A DNA stretch of 64,000 bases from Vibrio splendidus (GCF_024347615.1 NZ_AP025508.1:3224001-3288000); one strand, 5' to 3'. Positions 46,661 to 58,226 are shown, numbered from the stretch's first letter. A program made the numbers and translations. The notes: a model not told the origin generated them from the letters alone.

Positions 46661-49324
46661 TTATGCGTATTGCGGGTTAGTTTTTTCAGTGTCGATATCG
46701 AACTTAGCAATTGCTTGTGCAACTACAGACTTCTCGATATCACCACGTTTAGCCAGTTCAGTTAGAGCTGCAACTACGATGTAGCCAGCGTTAACTTCGA
46801 AGTGACGACGTAGGTTTGCACGGCTGTCAGAACGGCCGAAACCATCTGTACCAAGTACTTTGTAAGACTCAGTTGGCATGTACGCACGTACTTGCTCAGC
46901 GTAGTTCTTCATGTAGTCAGTCACTGCGATTGCAGGTTCTTTACCAAGAACAGTCGTGATGTACGGTACTTTCTCTTCAGCTTCTGGGTGAAGCATGTTG
47001 TCACGCTCTACCGCTTGGCCGTCACGAGTTAGTTCGTTGAACGACGTTACAGAGAATACGTCAGATGCTACGCCGTACTCTTCGCTTAGAATTTCAGCCG
47101 CTTTACGCGCTTCGTTCATGATAGTACCAGAGCTCATTAGTTGAACTTTGCCCTTAGCACCAGCGTGAGATTCAAGCTTGTAGATACCCTTGCGAATGCC
47201 TTCTTCAGCGCCTTCTGGCATTGCTGGCATTGCGTAGTTCTCGTTCATTACTGTTAAGTAGTAGTAAACGTTCTCTTGGTTCTCACCGTACATGCGACGG
47301 ATACCGTCTTGCATGATAACCGCTAGCTCGTAAGCAAACGTTGGGTCGTAAGAGATACAGTTAGGGATCGTGTTCGCTTGAATGTGCGAGTGACCATCTT
47401 CGTGCTGTAGACCTTCACCATTCAGTGTTGTACGACCTGCAGTAGCACCTAGTAGGAAGCCACGAGCTTGTTGGTCGCCTGCTAACCAAGCCATGTCGCC
47501 AATACGTTGGAAACCGAACATTGAGTAGTAGATGTAGAACGGGATCATCGGTAGATCGTTTGTGCTGTATGAAGTTGCAGCAGCAACCCATGAAGCCATA
47601 GAACCTAGCTCGTTGATACCTTCTTGAAGAACTTGACCAGACGTTGCTTCTTTGTAGTAAGAAACGATGCCTTTATCTTCAGGTGTGTATTCTTGACCGT
47701 GTGGGTTATAGATACCAACCTGACGGAATAGACCTTCCATACCGAATGTACGAGCTTCATCACAGATGATAGGAACAATGTTCTTACCAATGTTCTTATC
47801 TTTAAGAAGGATGTTTAGCGTACGTACATAAGCCATAGTTGTAGAGATATCACGCTTCTGCTCACCTAGTAGAGGTGCGAATGCGTCTAGCTCAGGAACC
47901 TTGAACTCTTGAGTAAACTTAGGAAGACGTGCAGGCGTGTAACCGTGAAGAGCGTTACGACGAGCGTGCATGTATTCGTATTCAGGCGTGCCTTCTTCTA
48001 ACTTCAGGTAAGGAAGCTCTGTGATTTTCTCATCAGAAAGAAGGTCTTCTAGGCCTAAGCGATCACGTAGGTGTTGAACATGAGTCATGTCCATTTTCTT
48101 AACACCGTGTGCAATGTTCTTACCTTCAGCCGCATCACCCATGCCGTAACCTTTAACAGTTTTAGCTAGGATTACAGTTGGCTTACCGTTTGTCTCTTGT
48201 GCATTGTTGAATGCAGCAAACAGTTTAGAAGAATCGTGACCACCACGCTTAAGAGCGAAGATTTCGTCATCAGTCATGTCTGCAACTAGTGCAGCTGTTT
48301 CTGGGTACTTACCAAAGAAGTGCTCACGTACGTATGCGCCATCTTTAGATTTGAATGTCTGGTAGTCACCATCGATAGTTTCGTTCATTAGTTGAAGAAG
48401 CTTACCAGTCGTGTCTTTAGCCAGTAGTGAATCCCAGTTGCTACCCCAGATAACTTTAACAACGTTCCAACCTGCGCCTTTAAATAGGCCTTCAAGTTCT
48501 TGGATGATGCTACCGTTACCCATTACAGGGCCGTCTAGACGCTGTAGGTTACAGTTGATTAGGAAACATAGGTTGTCTAGCTTCTCACGCGCAGCGAAAG
48601 AGATAGCACCACGTGATTCTGGCTCATCCATCTCACCGTCACCTAGGAACGCGTATACGCGTTGCGCTGAAGTTTCTTTCAGGCCACGGCCATCAAGGTA
48701 CTTAAGGAAGCGCGCTTGGTAGATCGCAGAGATCGGACCAAGACCCATAGATACAGTAGGGAACTGCCAGAACTCAGGCATCAGTTTCGGGTGCGGGTAA
48801 GAAGGGATACCTTTACCATCAACTTCTTGACGGAAGTTATCTAGCTGTTCTTCAGTTAGACGACCTTCAACGAATGCACGAGAGTAGATACCTGGAGAGA
48901 TGTGACCTTGGTAATAAACTAGATCGCCACCGTCTGTCTCGTTTGGAGCACGGAAGAAGTGGTTGAAACATACTTCGTAGAACGCTGCAGCTGACTGGTA
49001 AGAAGCCATGTGACCACCAAGGTCTAGGTCTTTCTTAGAAGCACGCAATACAATCATGATTGCGTTCCAGCGAATAATCGAACGAATACGACGCTCAAGA
49101 GTTACGTCACCAGGGTAAGCTGGCTCTTGTGCTGCTGGAATTGTGTTGATGTAGTTTGTGTTGATGCCTGTAGCCATATCAACACCATCTAAACGCGCTT
49201 TATCTAGAACTTGTTCTAGTAAAAACTGTGCACGTTCTACACCTTCTTCACGTACTACTGACTCAAGAGCTTCTAACCAATCTTGAGTTTCCAGAGCATC
49301 AACGTCATGCTTCATGTCAGACAT
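46661..49324 (-). CDS. aceE: Pyruvate dehydrogenase E1 component
   Basis: This 887-residue homodimeric E1 decarboxylates pyruvate using thiamine diphosphate. The ThDP motif GDGEMDEPES...NCNLQRLDGP (residues about 229-265) and His-containing HGVKKMDMTH region are present. The length matches E. coli (887). It starts 62 bases after pdhR, in a gap holding a stem-loop, and is followed 26 bases later by aceF. Confidence 0.97.
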   Translation of the reverse strand: MSDMKHDVDALETQDWLEALESVVREEGVERAQFLLEQVLDKARLDGVDMATGINTNYINTIPAAQEPAYPGDVTLERRIRSIIRWNAIMIVLRASKKDLDLGGHMASYQSAAAFYEVCFNHFFRAPNETDGGDLVYYQGHISPGIYSRAFVEGRLTEEQLDNFRQEVDGKGIPSYPHPKLMPEFWQFPTVSMGLGPISAIYQARFLKYLDGRGLKETSAQRVYAFLGDGEMDEPESRGAISFAAREKLDNLCFLINCNLQRLDGPVMGNGSIIQELEGLFKGAGWNVVKVIWGSNWDSLLAKDTTGKLLQLMNETIDGDYQTFKSKDGAYVREHFFGKYPETAALVADMTDDEIFALKRGGHDSSKLFAAFNNAQETNGKPTVILAKTVKGYGMGDAAEGKNIAHGVKKMDMTHVQHLRDRLGLEDLLSDEKITELPYLKLEEGTPEYEYMHARRNALHGYTPARLPKFTQEFKVPELDAFAPLLGEQKRDISTTMAYVRTLNILLKDKNIGKNIVPIICDEARTFGMEGLFRQVGIYNPHGQEYTPEDKGIVSYYKEATSGQVLQEGINELGSMASWVAAATSYSTNDLPMIPFYIYYSMFGFQRIGDMAWLAGDQQARGFLLGATAGRTTLNGEGLQHEDGHSHIQANTIPNCISYDPTFAYELAVIMQDGIRRMYGENQENVYYYLTVMNENYAMPAMPEGAEEGIRKGIYKLESHAGAKGKVQLMSSGTIMNEARKAAEILSEEYGVASDVFSVTSFNELTRDGQAVERDNMLHPEAEEKVPYITTVLGKEPAIAVTDYMKNYAEQVRAYMPTESYKVLGTDGFGRSDSRANLRRHFEVNAGYIVVAALTELAKRGDIEKSVVAQAIAKFDIDTEKTNPQYA

Positions 49325-49364
49325 GGCGATCTATCCTTTTTGTTAGTTGGATTCTACTAAACAC

Positions 49365-49394
49365 GTAAATAGCCGAAGTATTACGGCTATTTAC
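49365..49394 (-). other. Stem-loop overlapping the pdhR stop codon
   Basis: GTAAATAGCCG and CGGCTATTTAC form a perfect 11-bp stem around eight bases. On the minus strand the 5' arm contains the pdhR TAG stop. No T-run follows, so this is probably an mRNA processing or stability element between pdhR and aceE. Confidence 0.65.
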
Positions 49395-50148
49395 CCTGTT
49401 GAATTCGACGTAAAGAACGTTCGCGGCGCGATTCTTCTTTGGTCAAATCCATCAATGTTTCTTCGATGTAAGCTAAATGAGAATGTGACATTTCACGCGC
49501 CTGTTCTGGCTGCCCTGAAACGATCGCATCTACAATGTTAGCTCGATGTATACTCACTTTCTCCACAACGTCTTTACGACGATGCAACAGCTTTAAATTT
49601 TCTAAGACATTTTGTTCGAGTAACGGAGCCAAACTACGAACAATGTGTAATAACACCACATTGTGCGCTGCCTCTGTTAAAGCAATAAGAAAAGCCATCA
49701 CTGCTGCAGATTCGGCTTCAATATCACCCTTATCTTGCGCGCCGTGAATTTTTTCTTGGCATGCTTGAATTCGAGCAAAGTCTTCATCAGTGCCACGTAA
49801 TGCCGCAAAGTAAGCCGAAATCCCTTCCATCGCATGACGCGATTCCAACAAGTCTAGTTGGGTTTCAGAATGGGACGACAACAAATTAAGCAAAGGATCT
49901 GAAAAGCTTTTCCAGATATTTTCGCTAACAAACGTACCTCCACCTTGACGGCGAGTAAGCAAGCGTTTTGCTTCTAAACGTTGTATCGCTTCTCGGATTG
50001 AAGGACGAGACACATCGAACTGTTTCGCTAGTTCGCGCTCAGGCGGCAACTGCTGCCCTGGAGCCAGTGTTCCTTCCACTATCAACCTTTCTAACTCTTG
50101 TTCGATAACGTCCGAGAGTTTTGGCTGACGAATCCTTTGATAAGCCAT
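49387..50148 (-). CDS. pdhR: Pyruvate dehydrogenase complex repressor (GntR family)
   Basis: This 253-residue regulator has a winged helix domain (residues about 10-75, [20 protein letters not shown]) and an FCD/FadR-type effector domain. I place the start at the ATG 50148, giving [17 protein letters not shown], which matches E. coli PdhR. A longer frame from 50193 would overlap the PdhR operator and is rejected. It represses its own operon unless pyruvate is bound. The ribosome binding site is weak. Confidence 0.94.
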   Translation of the reverse strand: MAYQRIRQPKLSDVIEQELERLIVEGTLAPGQQLPPERELAKQFDVSRPSIREAIQRLEAKRLLTRRQGGGTFVSENIWKSFSDPLLNLLSSHSETQLDLLESRHAMEGISAYFAALRGTDEDFARIQACQEKIHGAQDKGDIEAESAAVMAFLIALTEAAHNVVLLHIVRSLAPLLEQNVLENLKLLHRRKDVVEKVSIHRANIVDAIVSGQPEQAREMSHSHLAYIEETLMDLTKEESRRERSLRRIQQGK

Positions 50149-50178
50149 AGTTTGTTGTTCTTCTTTTTCTTCGCTGAC

Positions 50179-50195
50179 AATTGGTAATACCAATT
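50179..50195. promoter_or_regulatory. PdhR box 1
   Basis: AATTGGTAATACCAATT is a perfect 17-base palindrome containing ATTGGT-N3-ACCAAT, the PdhR consensus. It lies 31 bases upstream of the pdhR start, a suitable place for autorepression. Confidence 0.88.
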
Positions 50196-50316
50196 TTAAG
50201 TTGGGCAGAAATTAACATAATTAAAACGCCACTGTCCAGTGCAAAATTGACCTGCATCATAGAACACAGCATGAATTAACCATGATTTAACAAATGAAAT
50301 TTAAAACAGCAACCAA

Positions 50317-50331
50317 ATTGGTCTTACCATT
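50317..50331. promoter_or_regulatory. PdhR box 2
   Basis: ATTGGT-CTT-ACCATT matches the PdhR consensus at 11 of 12 specific positions. It lies 138 bases upstream of box 1, so looping or control of a second promoter is possible. Confidence 0.6.
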
Positions 50332-50629
50332 TACAGGGGTAATACTTTTGGGGAGGTTTCGTGCTAGAAAGTTTCAGGATAAAAATGAATTGTTTCAGAA
50401 AGATTAGTGCCACTTGTTTAAAAATCAAACCAAGCGCACATTTAGGATGGAAATTCTGTTCATAAGTTTTAATAAATTAGCGTTTGATAAGCTCGTCACA
50501 CTCTCGATTTATTGATGCTCTCCCCTCCACCACTTTCTTTACATAGCAACAACAAAAATTCACAAGTCATTATGCTAGGCGTTGACTATTCAACACCTAA
50601 CAGCAGTAAGGCTATCTTAAAATTGAGGC

Positions 50630-51178
50630 TTAGCCCTTGAGCTTTCCTTTAAATTTCTGCCAATCGAAAACCAAGCCAGGATCAGTTTTGCGCAGCGGCG
50701 CAATATATTGATGGCCTGTGATTCGTTCAGTGGTAATTTGAGGGAAGCTCGATACCAGTGTTTCCGTTAATTGGGTAAGCGCTTGATACTGCTGCTCGGT
50801 GTAAGCCACAAAGTCACTGCCTTCCAGTTCAATACCAATCGAGTAATCATTACACCTTTCACGGCCGGCAAAGCTGGACTGGCCAGCGTGCCAAGCTCTA
50901 TCAAGGAACGAAACAAACTGTACCACCTCACCATCACGACGAATCAAGCAGTGTGCAGACACACCCATTTGGTGAATCACCTGAAAAAACGGGTGTTCTT
51001 CTGGGTCAAGTTTGCCCGTAAAAAACTGTTCGATGTAAGGCCCACCAAATTGCCCCGGAGGTAAACTAATGTTGTGAACCACCAGCAGAGAGATATCGTC
51101 GACGCTAGGTCTAACATCAAAATACGGGGAAGGAACATGCCGAGCGTTGTCATACCATCCATTGAAGCTGATCGTCAT
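50630..51178 (-). CDS. ampD: 1,6-anhydro-N-acetylmuramyl-L-alanine amidase
   Basis: This 182-residue cytoplasmic zinc amidase recycles peptidoglycan fragments. LLVVHNISLPPG places the first zinc His at residue 35, with the later ligands in ITGHQYIAP and KTDPG. RAWHAG is also conserved. I chose the ATG at 51178 (MTISFNGWYDNARHVPSPYFD), which aligns with E. coli AmpD; a start at 51229 would add 17 poorly conserved residues. Loss of AmpD derepresses ampC-type beta-lactamases in other bacteria. It is divergent from nadC. Confidence 0.93.
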   Translation of the reverse strand: MTISFNGWYDNARHVPSPYFDVRPSVDDISLLVVHNISLPPGQFGGPYIEQFFTGKLDPEEHPFFQVIHQMGVSAHCLIRRDGEVVQFVSFLDRAWHAGQSSFAGRERCNDYSIGIELEGSDFVAYTEQQYQALTQLTETLVSSFPQITTERITGHQYIAPLRKTDPGLVFDWQKFKGKLKG

Positions 51179-51231
51179 CTTGGTCTCACTTTCTTTTCTG
51201 CTAGCACAATAAGATGTGACCTTACCCATAG

Positions 51232-52203
<972 letters not shown>

Positions 52204-52231
52204 TTAACTGAATAGTAAATATATTTCCGTC

Positions 52232-52261
52232 AAAGGCATTGTTGATAACAGTGCCTTTTTT
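52232..52261 (+). terminator. Terminator of nadC
   Basis: AAAGGCATTGTT-GAT-AACAGTGCCTTTTTT is a stem with one mismatch and a T-run, and separates nadC from pilA. Confidence 0.88.
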
Positions 52262-52458
52262 ATTGCCTAAACTATCAGTATTTCAATCACTTATTTAAGT
52301 TGGTCGCATAATTTTGCGCGCCATATGAAACACCACACTAATAAACACGAAACCACTCGCGGCCAAACCTGAACACCATTCCACTTCCCCATCTCGACTT
52401 CTATTCTTTCCATCAACCAGTGCCTGCACTGAAACAAACTAAACAATGGAATTAGACA

Positions 52459-52893
52459 ATGAATAACAAGAACAAAAGAATGAACCAGAAAGGCTTTACG
52501 CTGATTGAATTGATGATTGTGGTGGCGATTATTGGTGTGTTGTCTGCGATTGCTGTGCCTGCATATAAAGATTATGTATCTAAGAGTGAAGCATCATCTG
52601 CTCTTGCAACTTTAAAATCTCTGCAAACACCAGCAGAGCTTACTTTCCAAGAAGAAGGCAAACTTAGTACTGCTCTTTCAACTTTAGGTATATCTGCTGG
52701 TTCAAATACCCTCGGTACATTAAGAGTTTCAGCGCAAGGCTCGACAGGAGCAAACCCTACATCACCAGCAATTGAGTTTAAATTTGTTGGAGGTTCATTG
52801 GATCAACAAACCCTTACACTATCTCGTGATGCGACAACTGGTTGGGCTTGTGCTAAATCAACAACAGTTCCCGATCTAGATGGCTGCCGATAA
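52459..52893 (+). CDS. pilA: Type IV pilin (competence/chitin-regulated pilus major subunit)
   Basis: This 144-residue type IVa prepilin has a 12-residue leader ([12 protein letters not shown]) cut by PilD before Phe13, giving mature [18 protein letters not shown] with the conserved Glu5. The C-terminal disulfide loop is formed by the Cys in WACAKS and the Cys of DGCR. GGA lies near the ATG. The globular part (residues about 45-144) is short and Ser/Thr-rich and is expected to vary between strains. In V. cholerae this pilus mediates DNA uptake on chitin. It ends directly against pilB. Confidence 0.93.
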   Translation: MNNKNKRMNQKGFTLIELMIVVAIIGVLSAIAVPAYKDYVSKSEASSALATLKSLQTPAELTFQEEGKLSTALSTLGISAGSNTLGTLRVSAQGSTGANPTSPAIEFKFVGGSLDQQTLTLSRDATTGWACAKSTTVPDLDGCR

Positions 52894-54579
52894 GTGCTCA
52901 CCAACCTCCCAACAATTTTTCGTCAAGCTAACCTTCTTAGTCTGACTCAAGAACAAGCCGTTGCGGAACATGTGCAAGCTTCAGGTGTATCTACGCCTGA
53001 AGCTTTGCTCGTTCTTGATTTCTTCAGCGGCGATTCCTTAGCAAGTAATATCAAAACCATTTTCGGTTTACCGTTAGTACAACTAGCCAGTACTGACTAC
53101 GAAACCTTGTGTGAGCAATTGGGGCTTCGTGAATTGATCACCAAATATCGAGCAATCCCGATTTCAGTTTCTAGTTCTACTCTTACGCTCGCCTCGGCTG
53201 ATCCGACCGACTTACAAGCTGAAGACGACTTTCGCTTTGCGACAGGATTACAGATTGAATTGGTTGTCGCTAATTACTCTGAACTAGAAGGTGCAATACG
53301 AAAGCTGTATGGCCGTTCTATTTCCGGGCAAGACTCCAAGCGTAAAGAGATCACTCAAGATGAGCTCGCTAACCTTGTTGAGATATCTGATGACGAGATA
53401 ACGTCGATAGAAGACCTCAGCCAAGATGACTCCCCTGTCAGTCGCTTTATCAATCAGATTCTAGTCGATGCAGCACGTAAAGGCGCATCTGATATCCACT
53501 TCGAACCTTATGAAGAAAACTACCGCGTACGTCTACGTTGCGATGGCATCCTTGTCGAAATTCAACAGCCCGCTTCTCACTTAAGTCGTCGTCTATCGGC
53601 GCGCTTGAAGATTCTCGCCAAACTTGATATCGCCGAACGTCGTTTGCCTCAAGATGGTCGTATCAAACTGCGCTTAAATGACGAACTGGCGATTGATATG
53701 CGTGTATCGACGCTGCCAACATTATGGGGAGAAAAGATCGTTCTTCGTCTTCTAGACAGCAGCGCTGCCAATCTCGATATCGATAAGCTCGGTTACAGCG
53801 AGGATCAAAAAGCACTCTACCTCAATGCCCTAAAACGCCCGCAAGGAATGATCTTAATGACCGGGCCAACGGGCAGCGGTAAAACGGTTTCTCTTTATAC
53901 TGGCCTTCGAGTGCTCAACACCACTGAACGCAACATCTCAACAGCCGAAGACCCTGTTGAAATCAACCTGTGTGGTATCAATCAGGTACAAGTGTCACCT
54001 AAGATCGGCTTTGGTTTCGCTGAAGCATTGCGATCATTTTTACGACAAGATCCTGATGTGGTGATGGTCGGAGAGATCCGTGATTTGGAAACCGCAGAGA
54101 TCGCGATCAAAGCCTCGCAAACAGGCCACTTAGTGCTTTCGACACTGCACACCAATTCGGCAGCAGAAACGGTGACTCGCCTCTCTCATATGGGAATAGA
54201 ACCTTTTAACCTCGCTTCATCATTAAGCCTGATTATCGCCCAACGACTGGCAAGACGATTGTGCGACCACTGTAAAGCCACTGATGACTCGCCTGATATA
54301 TTTCTACGCCACTCTATTCCCAATAGCCAAATCATCTACAAAGCCAGCTCACAAGGATGCAATGAGTGTAATCAGGGATACTCGGGGCGAGTCGGTATCT
54401 ATGAAGTCATGCCTTTTAGCGACCAATTGAAAAATAGCCTGATCGAAAAACCGAACGCGTTAGCCATTGAAAACTTAGCGCGCCGAGAAGGCATGAGAAC
54501 TTTACAAGAATCAGGGCTAGATAAACTGCTTGAAGGCACCACCAGCTATCAAGAGCTACAACGTGTTCTATACCTATAA
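52894..54579 (+). CDS. pilB: Type IV pilus assembly ATPase
   Basis: This 561-residue extension motor has the N-terminal T2SSE domain, Walker A GPTGSGKT near residue 325, Walker B VVMVGEIRD near residue 388 and a tetracysteine zinc site (CDHCK, CNECNQ) around 455-495. The start is GTG at 52894, immediately after the pilA stop with no gap, so translation probably couples to pilA termination. No strong ribosome binding site precedes it. Confidence 0.95.
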   Translation: MLTNLPTIFRQANLLSLTQEQAVAEHVQASGVSTPEALLVLDFFSGDSLASNIKTIFGLPLVQLASTDYETLCEQLGLRELITKYRAIPISVSSSTLTLASADPTDLQAEDDFRFATGLQIELVVANYSELEGAIRKLYGRSISGQDSKRKEITQDELANLVEISDDEITSIEDLSQDDSPVSRFINQILVDAARKGASDIHFEPYEENYRVRLRCDGILVEIQQPASHLSRRLSARLKILAKLDIAERRLPQDGRIKLRLNDELAIDMRVSTLPTLWGEKIVLRLLDSSAANLDIDKLGYSEDQKALYLNALKRPQGMILMTGPTGSGKTVSLYTGLRVLNTTERNISTAEDPVEINLCGINQVQVSPKIGFGFAEALRSFLRQDPDVVMVGEIRDLETAEIAIKASQTGHLVLSTLHTNSAAETVTRLSHMGIEPFNLASSLSLIIAQRLARRLCDHCKATDDSPDIFLRHSIPNSQIIYKASSQGCNECNQGYSGRVGIYEVMPFSDQLKNSLIEKPNALAIENLARREGMRTLQESGLDKLLEGTTSYQELQRVLYL

Positions 54580-54594
54580 TTCACGGAGCCGAAA

Positions 54595-55824
54595 ATGAGT
54601 AGTAAAAGCAAACAATCACAACTAAAAAACTACCATTGGAAGGGAATCAATAGTTCTGGCAAGAAAGTGTCTGGGCAGAGCTTAGCGCTCACCGAACTAG
54701 AAGTGCGAGAGAAGCTCAAAGAGCAGCACATTCAGATTAAGAAAATCAAAAAGAAAAGCATCTCAGCAATCACTCGTTTAACCCATCGAGTCAAAGCCAA
54801 AGACATCACTATTTTGACTCGCCAACTGGCTACCATGTTGGCGACTGGTGTGCCGATCGTGCAAGCCATCAAGCTGGTGTCAGACAATCACCGCAAAGCA
54901 GAAATGAAATCGATTTTATCGCACATCTGCAAAGGTGTAGAAGCTGGCACGCCAATCTCAAAAGCAATGCGAACTGCAAGCCGCCACTTTGATGACCTCT
55001 ATACCGACTTGGTCGCGACAGGCGAACTCTCCGGCAACCTTGCACAAGTATTTGAACGCTTGGCGACCTATCGTGAAAAGAGTGAGCAACTAAAATCCAA
55101 GGTTATAAAAGCGCTCATCTATCCTGCAATGGTTGTTGCGGTCGCCCTTACCGTTTCCTACTTAATGCTGACCATGGTCATCCCTGAATTTGAATCGATG
55201 TTTTCTGGTTTCGGAGCAGACTTACCTTGGTTCACCCAGCAAGTGCTTTATCTTTCCCATTGGATGCAGGCTTATAGTTTCTATAGTGCCATCGGTATTG
55301 GTTTATTAATTCTGTCTTTTCAGCAACTGCGTCAGCGATCCTACTCGATTCGACTTTCAACCAGTCGTCTTGGCTTACGCTTTCCTATCTTGGGTGCTGT
55401 TATCACTAAGGCATCGATTGCAAAGTTCAGCCGAACACTTTCAACCAGTTTCAGTTCTGGGATTCCCATCTTAACCAGCCTTAAAACAACGGCTAAAACC
55501 GCAGGCAACCTGCATTATGAATCGGCCATCATCGAGGTTCACCGTGAAACTGCCGCAGGCATGCCTATGTACATTGCAATGCGCAATACCAATGCCTTCC
55601 CAGAGATGGTTTTACAGATGGTGATGATAGGTGAAGAGTCAGGGAATCTTGATGATATGCTCAATAAAGTCGCTTCCATTTACGAGTTCGAAGTAGACAA
55701 CACCGTCGATAACCTAGGTAAAATTCTAGAACCACTGATCATCGTATTTTTAGGCACCGTAGTTGGCGGACTTGTTGTCGCGATGTACTTACCGATCTTT
55801 AATCTTATGAGTGTGTTAGGATAG
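54595..55824 (+). CDS. pilC: Type IV pilus inner membrane platform protein
   Basis: This 409-residue protein has two tandem T2SSF domains (residues about 70-195 and 275-400), each ending in hydrophobic helices, and a basic cytoplasmic N terminus. It anchors the PilB motor. CGGAG lies eight bases before the ATG. It is followed by pilD. Confidence 0.95.
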   Translation: MSSKSKQSQLKNYHWKGINSSGKKVSGQSLALTELEVREKLKEQHIQIKKIKKKSISAITRLTHRVKAKDITILTRQLATMLATGVPIVQAIKLVSDNHRKAEMKSILSHICKGVEAGTPISKAMRTASRHFDDLYTDLVATGELSGNLAQVFERLATYREKSEQLKSKVIKALIYPAMVVAVALTVSYLMLTMVIPEFESMFSGFGADLPWFTQQVLYLSHWMQAYSFYSAIGIGLLILSFQQLRQRSYSIRLSTSRLGLRFPILGAVITKASIAKFSRTLSTSFSSGIPILTSLKTTAKTAGNLHYESAIIEVHRETAAGMPMYIAMRNTNAFPEMVLQMVMIGEESGNLDDMLNKVASIYEFEVDNTVDNLGKILEPLIIVFLGTVVGGLVVAMYLPIFNLMSVLG

Positions 55825-55891
55825 TTAAAAGCAACTAAACACCCATGAGCAGCCAACCTCTGCTCACCTTGATTAAGTGGTAAAGGACACT

Positions 55892-56761
55892 ATGGAAGTA
55901 TTTCACTACTATCCTTGGCTATTCCCCGTATTAGCTTTCATTTTTAGCCTTCTTATCGGCAGCTTCCTCAACGTAGTCATACACCGTTTACCGATAATGA
56001 TGGAACGAGAGTGGCAACAAGAGTGCTCGGAGTATTTCTCTCAATATAAAATTCCAGCACCAGAGGGAAAGTTCAATCTCAGTATCCCTCGTTCTACCTG
56101 TCCAAAATGCAAAACCCAATTAAGGGTAATCGACAATATTCCTGTATTAAGCTGGTTGTTCTTAAAAGGCAAATGCCATAGCTGTGCTAACCCAATCAGT
56201 GCTCGCTACCCTTTGGTCGAATTGCTTACCGCAATCCTTTGTACCGTAGTCGCGAGCCACTTTGGCTTCAGTTACTACGCCATCGCTCTGATTTTTTTCA
56301 CGTTTGCATTGATTACCGCAACCTTTATCGATCTCGATACTATGCTGCTGCCAGATCAAATCACCTTACCTTTAGTTTGGTCTGGTATCGCGTTAGCTCT
56401 GTTTAATATCAGCCCAGTATCGCTTCAAGATTCCGTAATTGGCGCAATGGCAGGCTACCTAGCACTTTGGTCGGTTTATTGGCTGTTCAAGCTGTTAACA
56501 GGCAAAGAAGGTATGGGTTACGGTGATTTCAAGTTACTAGCTGCGCTTGGCGCCTGGCTTGGTTGGCAGCACCTACCAATGATCATTCTTTTGTCGTCGC
56601 TGGTCGGTTTAGTTTTCGGCTTGATTCAACTTCGCTTGAAACAGCAAGGCATAGATAAAGCCTTTCCCTTTGGACCTTACCTTGCGATTGCGGGTTGGGT
56701 GAGTTTGATGTGGGGCAACGACATCATGGGCTGGTATTTCACTTCTGTACTAGGAATTTAA
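55892..56761 (+). CDS. pilD: Prepilin peptidase / N-methyltransferase
   Basis: This 289-residue membrane protease cleaves pilin and type II secretion pseudopilin leaders and methylates the new N terminus. The zinc-binding Cys pairs CPKC and CHSC lie in the first cytoplasmic loop (residues about 70-100). Catalytic aspartates are in DLDTMLLPD and in GYGDFK (GxGD). I chose the ATG at 55892, with AAAGGA upstream, over a GTG at 55877. About eight helices are predicted. Confidence 0.95.
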   Translation: MEVFHYYPWLFPVLAFIFSLLIGSFLNVVIHRLPIMMEREWQQECSEYFSQYKIPAPEGKFNLSIPRSTCPKCKTQLRVIDNIPVLSWLFLKGKCHSCANPISARYPLVELLTAILCTVVASHFGFSYYAIALIFFTFALITATFIDLDTMLLPDQITLPLVWSGIALALFNISPVSLQDSVIGAMAGYLALWSVYWLFKLLTGKEGMGYGDFKLLAALGAWLGWQHLPMIILLSSLVGLVFGLIQLRLKQQGIDKAFPFGPYLAIAGWVSLMWGNDIMGWYFTSVLGI

Positions 56762-56763
56762 CC

Positions 56764-57378
56764 ATGGCAATCATTATCGGATTAAGCGGTGGTATCGCCA
56801 GTGGAAAAACCACCGTTGCTAACCTCTTCAATGAGCATTTTAATATTGATATTGTCGATGCTGATATCGTTGCACGCGAAGTCGTTGCAGTGGGCAGTGA
56901 CGGCTTAAAGCAGATTACTGATCGTTTTGGTGAGACGATCTTGCTTGAAGATGGATCACTTAACCGAAGTAAGCTGCGTGAGCTAATCTTCTCGGATCCC
57001 ACAGATAAACAATGGCTCAATGACCTGCTTCATCCCATGATCCGTAACAAAATTGACAGTGACCTGTCTAAAGTCACATCCCCTTATGGTTTATTAGTCG
57101 CACCGCTATTGGTTGAAAACCAAATGCAAAGCATGGCCGATCGCGTATTAATCGTTGATGTACCAACAGAAGTACAAATAGAGCGTACGATGAGTCGTGA
57201 TAATGTTTCTAGGGAACAAGTTGCATCAATTTTAAAATCACAGGCTTCAAGAGAACAACGCTTAGCAGTTGCAGATGACGTGATTAAAAACCATACTAAA
57301 AACCAAGAACTTTTGCCTCAAATCACAGATTTACATCAAAAGTATCTGGCAATCAGTACTGTATATGGGTCAGAATAG
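56764..57378 (+). CDS. coaE: Dephospho-CoA kinase
   Basis: This 204-residue enzyme performs the last step of CoA synthesis. P-loop GGIASGKT is at residues 9-16, with DADIVAREV and LLVENQM as substrate-binding segments. The ATG at 56764 lies two bases after the pilD stop and has AGGA upstream. A longer frame from 56695 runs into pilD and is rejected. The panB-panC genes elsewhere in the window feed the same coenzyme pathway. Confidence 0.95.
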   Translation: MAIIIGLSGGIASGKTTVANLFNEHFNIDIVDADIVAREVVAVGSDGLKQITDRFGETILLEDGSLNRSKLRELIFSDPTDKQWLNDLLHPMIRNKIDSDLSKVTSPYGLLVAPLLVENQMQSMADRVLIVDVPTEVQIERTMSRDNVSREQVASILKSQASREQRLAVADDVIKNHTKNQELLPQITDLHQKYLAISTVYGSE

Positions 57379-57404
57379 AATAATGTTGAATGAAGGTTTG
57401 CTCG

Positions 57405-58145
57405 ATGATCACCCACAAATTTGAACATCCTCTAAATGAGAAAACACGCATCTACTTAAGAGTTGAATCACTCTTGAGGCAGCTGCACTTGTCTTCTACA
57501 TTTTCCGATGCTCAACAGTATCAACTCTTTTTCCGTTCCATCTTTGATCTGATTGAAATCTTCGAACAGATCCAACTCAAGAGTGAACTCGCAAAAGATA
57601 TTGAGAAGCAGCGTGTAACCTACAAAAGCTGGTTAGATGTTGAAGGTGTCGATCAAGAGATGCTAACTTCACTACTCAACGATATTAGTAATATCTATCG
57701 TGAACTGATGCAGGCGGAGCGTTTTGGGCAGTCACTTAAAGAAGACCGATTCTTGAGTGCCATACGTCAACGCTTTAATTTACCAGGTGGCTCATGCTGC
57801 TTTGATTTACCCGCACTGCATTATTGGCTGCATCTTCCTCTCGATAAGAGAATGCGAGATGCCAAAGCTTGGATGGACAGCCTACAGCCTCTGTATGAAG
57901 CGCTAACACTATGGTTAAAGCTCACCAGAGAGACTGGTCACTTTAAAGAGCAAATTGCTCGCGCTGGCTTCTTCCAGAGCGATGCTGATGAAGCGAATAT
58001 CCTTCGCCTTTCTATTCCAATGCAATACGGTGCTTACCCGATGATCTCCGGGCATAAAAACCGTTTTGCCGTTAAGTTCATGAGCTTTGAAACAGGACAA
58101 GCCTGTACTCAAGACATCGAATTTGAATTGGCTGTCTGCAGCTAA
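57405..58145 (+). CDS. zapD: Cell division protein ZapD
   Basis: This 246-residue cytoplasmic FtsZ cross-linker starts [21 protein letters not shown], matching E. coli ZapD (YacF). It has the helical N-terminal domain and a beta-rich C-terminal domain. I chose the ATG at 57405, with AAGG eight bases upstream, over one at 57390. The coaE-zapD-yacG order is the standard one. Confidence 0.94.
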   Translation: MITHKFEHPLNEKTRIYLRVESLLRQLHLSSTFSDAQQYQLFFRSIFDLIEIFEQIQLKSELAKDIEKQRVTYKSWLDVEGVDQEMLTSLLNDISNIYRELMQAERFGQSLKEDRFLSAIRQRFNLPGGSCCFDLPALHYWLHLPLDKRMRDAKAWMDSLQPLYEALTLWLKLTRETGHFKEQIARAGFFQSDADEANILRLSIPMQYGAYPMISGHKNRFAVKFMSFETGQACTQDIEFELAVCS

Positions 58146-58226
58146 TTAATTTCCTTTTATAGTTTGGCTTGAGCCTTCACTCGAGCCTAAACTCTTTCTT
58201 ACAATACCCTCTAATTAAGAATCACT

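Larger units (their letters stand above)
50149..50629. other. pdh operon promoter region
   Basis: This 481-base non-coding stretch between pdhR and the ampD stop holds two PdhR-like boxes (listed separately) and a 9-bp hairpin, TAGGCGTTG with CAACACCTA (50576-50599), soon after the ampD stop. I see no open frame and no clear terminator for ampD. The region is long enough to hold further sites such as CRP or ArcA, but none was assigned. Confidence 0.5.

Noticed and set aside
50149..50193. Longer N terminus for pdhR
   Set aside because: It would place the PdhR operator inside the coding region and add 15 unconserved residues.
52300..52335. Sigma-54 or CRP-S type site upstream of pilA (TGGTCGCATAATTTTGCG)
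   Set aside because: The GG to GC spacing is 12 rather than 10, and the TCGCA/TGCGC halves are in the wrong order for a CRP-S site.
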